A DNA stretch of 64,000 nucleotides from Rhynchosporium graminicola (taxonomy: Eukaryota; Ascomycota; Leotiomycetes; Helotiales; Ploettnerulaceae): assembly GCA_900074885.1 (NCBI GenBank), contig FJUW01000014.1, forward strand, positions 502,505 to 566,504. Direction: 5' to 3'. The first letter of the stretch is position 1, and every line of letters begins with the position of its first letter. Both the position numbers and the translations under genes were made by a program. Under the pieces are notes generated by a model, which made no database searches, had not been told where the DNA came from, and saw nothing but the letters and a program-made list of their open reading frames with translations. Positions 61,031 to 64,000 of the stretch are shown one piece after another.

Positions 61031-62462
61031 TCAGAAATCTCTAAAATGCCCATCCCACTTCTTAGCCATTTCATCATTATACCGCTCACGACTACTCTCC
61101 TCATCCGGATAGAGATCAAAGCACTGTGCATCGCCAGGATATCTAACCGGCGGTATGATCGGACCCTTCTCTTTCCTATAATACACATCTTCCCAATTGA
61201 TACCCTCGAAAAATGGGTGATCTTTGACGCGCTGCGCCCCGCCTGAGATGTTGCCGAGTCGTTTCGAGCGATCGACGACGCAGAAGGCGCGGATGATGGA
61301 TTGAGCGTTGGGGGAGATGACGGGATCAGAGGGAAAACGCACTTCTTTGGTTACGATTCTGTTGGGACGTGGTTAGCCTTGTGTAGACTGGAAGTAGAGG
61401 AGGGCAAGTACTTTTTGTAGATTTCCATGGGATTTTGATCCCAGAAGGGAGGATAGCCGGTTAAGAATTCAAAAATCAATATACCCAATGCCCACCAATC
61501 TACAGCTGTCGTATGTCCTTTTGATTGTATGACTTCAGGCGCAAGATATTCGGGCGTTCCACATAGTGTGTATGTTTCCCCTTTCCAACAGTCAGTATAC
61601 ATCGCTTACTGCACACAGTAATAGGACTTACTATTCCCCAATCTCTTCGCAAATCCAAAATCCACCAGTTTGATATGTCCTTCTGCATCCAGCAATAAAT
61701 TCTCCGGTTTCAAATCTCTATATGCGACGCCTTCGCGCTCGTGTAGAAATTCCAGAATGAGTACTATTTCAGCAGCATAGAAGCGTGATGTATTTTCGTC
61801 GAAGCGTTTCGCTTTTCTTAGATAGGAGAAGACTTCGCCTCCAGGGCAGTAGTCTAGAAGCATGTATAGAGATTCGTGATCGGAGAATGTGGTTATTAGT
61901 GTGGTTATAAATGGGTGGCCGGCAACATCCGCGAGAACGGACCGCTCGTGGTTAACGTGGTCGACTTGTTTGAGCTTAATTACTGTTTTGCTGTTAGGCC
62001 TGCGAGAGGATGTGTGGATGTAAGGTTTGCTCACCATCGACTTTCCGTAATACTTTCAGCGCAAACACTTTTTCGCGATCTTCTTCTGCCGGTTTCGCAA
62101 GCCTCACAAGCCACACCCGCGCAAAAGTCCCTTTCTCTAATCAGTCCCAATTCTGCCTGAAAGTTGCCCATCTCACAAGCCACGGGGGAGGTAGACATAC
62201 CCGTCCCAAGGGTTCTAACCAGCTCAAAGTCCTTCACATTCAAGCCTCTCGACTGACGTCCCAAGTCTTTATTCCTAGGATCCTGTTGTACTTCTTCCGG
62301 GGGCAGAGTGTTCCTCCGTTCCGCAAACTGCGCAACGAAGGCCTTCTCCTTATCATGATCTTCCTGCGAACACGGCTCCTGCCTTGACTTATGGTGATGT
62401 ATAAGACCGGACGCTATCTCGTGTATGCTGTGTGTTGCGGATCGTGAGAGTTTGAAAGCCAT
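61031..62462 (-). CDS. pkaC2: cAMP-dependent protein kinase catalytic subunit, PKA2 type
   Basis: A cytosolic/nuclear AGC kinase that phosphorylates Ser/Thr after cAMP release from its regulatory subunit. Exons 62462-62201, 62130-62035, 61982-61632, 61580-61412 and 61358-61031 give 401 residues. The glycine loop is split by an intron and reads [12 protein letters not shown], with Thr-Gly-Thr in place of the usual Gly-x-Gly-x-x-Gly. Lys in VFALKVLRK, Glu in HVNHERSV, catalytic [11 protein letters not shown] in [13 protein letters not shown], activation-loop [14 protein letters not shown] and a C-tail ending in F (HFRDF) are present. The short N-terminus and the [13 protein letters not shown] motif point to the second fungal catalytic subunit rather than PKA1. 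The start is the first ATG in frame; the frame stays open upstream to an acceptor-like CCGGCCAG near 62544, so an extra 5' exon is possible. Confidence 0.92.
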
Positions 62463-62893
62463 TGCGACGGTAGTTCCTCGACGTGAACTCGATCTTGATA
62501 CCGAGCGTGAGGAAAGTGTATTTGTATGTGGGTTGACAGACACCTGGCCGGCTGCCCGTCTCGTCGCAGAAGGAGGTGGGGTGGGTGTCCGGTGGGTCGG
62601 AAGTAAGGTGGAGGACGCCGGGTGCTAGTGCTTTCTAGATCGTGTTACAAGTAATGGGATGCTGGATGCATTGGTGCGGCAGAGAAACGAGATGATGAGA
62701 TGAGATGAGATGAGACGAAGAGGAAGAGGAAGTGAGGCTTTAATGCGATGCCATGCGATGGGTGAGATGAGAGGAGTAGATTGGACCGAGACTAAAGATG
62801 CGATGTGATTGATATAGAAAGCACAAAGTCAATTAAAACAGCCCCCGCACTCGACTCGAGATGGGACGGAGGAGTGTTGTTGAAGTTGTAGGT

Positions 62894-62948
62894 ATAGATA
62901 GATAGATGGATAGATGGATAGATAGATAGATGGATAGATAGATAGATG

Positions 62949-62998
<50 letters not shown>

Positions 62999-63005
62999 AG
63001 GATAG
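62894..63005. repeat. GATA/GATG microsatellite, about 110 bp
   Basis: About 27 tetranucleotide units of ATAG/ATGG run without interruption, some 430-540 nt upstream of the PKA start codon. Confidence 0.97.
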
Positions 63006-63303
63006 ATATGTGAGCGAGGAGTGAAGAATCAAAGACGGAAGGACGGGCAATTCTGCTCCTTCCTCTCCTGTTAGAATAGAGGTTTGACGTTGGAGGGGCG
63101 GAGGGGCGGAGGGGTAATCGACGATAAAAGAAAGCGAAGCGAAGCAAAGCAAGGCTTGGGCTTCGGCCTCCAGATGACGTACTGAACGAACATACAAGGA
63201 TACAAGTATAACAAACAACGTTCAGCCAACGGTGAACCCGGTGATGCAAAGGATTCGCTCAATCAAGGAAAATGGATCGTTTCCTCTCTCAGACTTGGAC
63301 TTG

Positions 63304-63339
63304 GGCATGGACATGGACATGGACATGGACATGGACATT
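63304..63339. repeat. CATGGA hexanucleotide repeat
   Basis: About five to six tandem copies of GGACAT/CATGGA lie about 850 nt upstream of the PKA start codon. Confidence 0.9.
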
Positions 63340-64000
63340 GTGTTTCGGGATTCCGATCTGGGATTAACGGGGGAAAACTGCTCTCGCTCTCGAAGCCCCT
63401 TTCCTCGGTAACAAACACGTGAATGTACTTTGTGTGATATACTTTTGTATATAAAGTGGAAGATATAAGTAGGTTCCAACGTCTATATATCTATCCATGC
63501 CTCTTCCTAAGGCAGCCTTAGCCTTCCTTGCTGGTAGGTATGGTATCTAGACAGGACCTTCTCTACTGTGGCGGTCGCATCAGTTAGCCGGACTCGCAAG
63601 AAGCTTTGCGCGGTAGATTGACAAGGTACAGTAGTCACGGGCACTTGCCATCACATTGCACCGCCATTCACATGTAGAAGCTCGAGATGCCGGTCGGTAA
63701 GCGCGTTCCCGGCGGAAAGTAAACAAGTAATGTACTTCACTCTCCTCTTCGAAAAGATGCATCACAAATCAGAACACCGACCTGACCTTACACGTGAATC
63801 GATCCGATGAGACTCGATATTGCTCCGTCACATGGTAAGCCAATGGACATAAACACTGGAGCATGTACAAAGTGAATAAATACCCTGACTTCTGACTCGT
63901 GAAAAGCGAGAATTGGCCGAGAGGGCAGACGTCAAGAAGGCACACCGCAAGGTTCATTCACATTCAACCACCCATCAAGCGAATGTCCTCTGATCAGCTT

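Larger units (their letters stand above)
62463..64000. other. Upstream region of the PKA gene, rich in microsatellites
   Basis: No gene recognised to the window end. It contains a GATA/GATG tetranucleotide array at about 62894-63005, GAAGC/AAGC runs near 63133-63150 and a CATGGA hexamer run near 63304-63339. Long open frames across these arrays are products of the repeats. Confidence 0.5.

Noticed and set aside
62829..63250. Minus-strand frames with repeated YLSI units, resembling a transmembrane repeat
   Set aside because: They are translations of the GATA/GATG microsatellite. Two frames give the same pattern.
1..64000. CRISPR arrays, bacterial operons, ribosome-binding sites, rRNA genes, viral or toxin genes
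   Set aside because: None seen. The window is spliced fungal DNA throughout.

Overview
This window is nuclear DNA of a filamentous ascomycete. The genes are split by short introns (about 44 to 100 nt, GT..AG) and spaced by 0.3 to 3.5 kb. There are no operons. The set of proteins (ISY1, fungal transaldolase, a Rom2-type RhoGEF, WSC/mucin-like wall protein, DUF4336, DUF1691/Mcp1, a second-type PKA catalytic subunit) is typical of Pezizomycotina. A Leotiomycete (Helotiales) is my best guess from the look of the proteins, not a proven assignment.

Layout. 0-4 kb: the splicing factor ISY1 (+) and, convergent to it, transaldolase (-). 4-10 kb: mostly non-coding, with a broken SLC4-family anion/borate transporter (-) that carries at least two in-frame stops, two frameshifts and an internal 33-bp duplication. 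10-17.4 kb: a small conserved-looking 122-aa protein (-) and a 1779-aa DEP-DH-PH-CNH Rho exchange factor (-). 17.4-21.4 kb: a gene-poor stretch. 21.4-32.5 kb: a secreted subtilisin-like protease (+, nine exons), a PhyH-type Fe/2-oxoglutarate dioxygenase (-), Cu/Zn superoxide dismutase (+) and Tudor-SN (+).

34.2-43.8 kb is the most unusual part: one gene of about 9.6 kb for a predicted 2868-aa secreted WSC-domain, Ser/Thr-rich protein. Its stalk is first encoded by a run of very small exons (18-60 nt), every one of them symmetric and in phase 1, and then by one 4.9-kb Ser/Thr exon, a DUF7908-like domain and a last Ser/Thr/Pro-rich exon.

46-50.5 kb holds two decayed genes that I do not recognise: an acidic protein broken at a GAA microsatellite and a coiled-coil protein with a stop and frameshifts. 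An AT-rich, RIP-like stretch separates them. 51-64 kb returns to ordinary genes: a C2H2 zinc-finger protein (-), MCP1 (+), a 937-aa coiled-coil protein with two membrane segments (+), a DUF4336 protein (+) and a PKA catalytic subunit (-) with microsatellites upstream.

Exon borders were placed by hand from GT..AG sites and reading-frame closure. For each intact multi-exon gene the summed exon length is a multiple of three. Family assignments come from recognised motifs, not from a database search.
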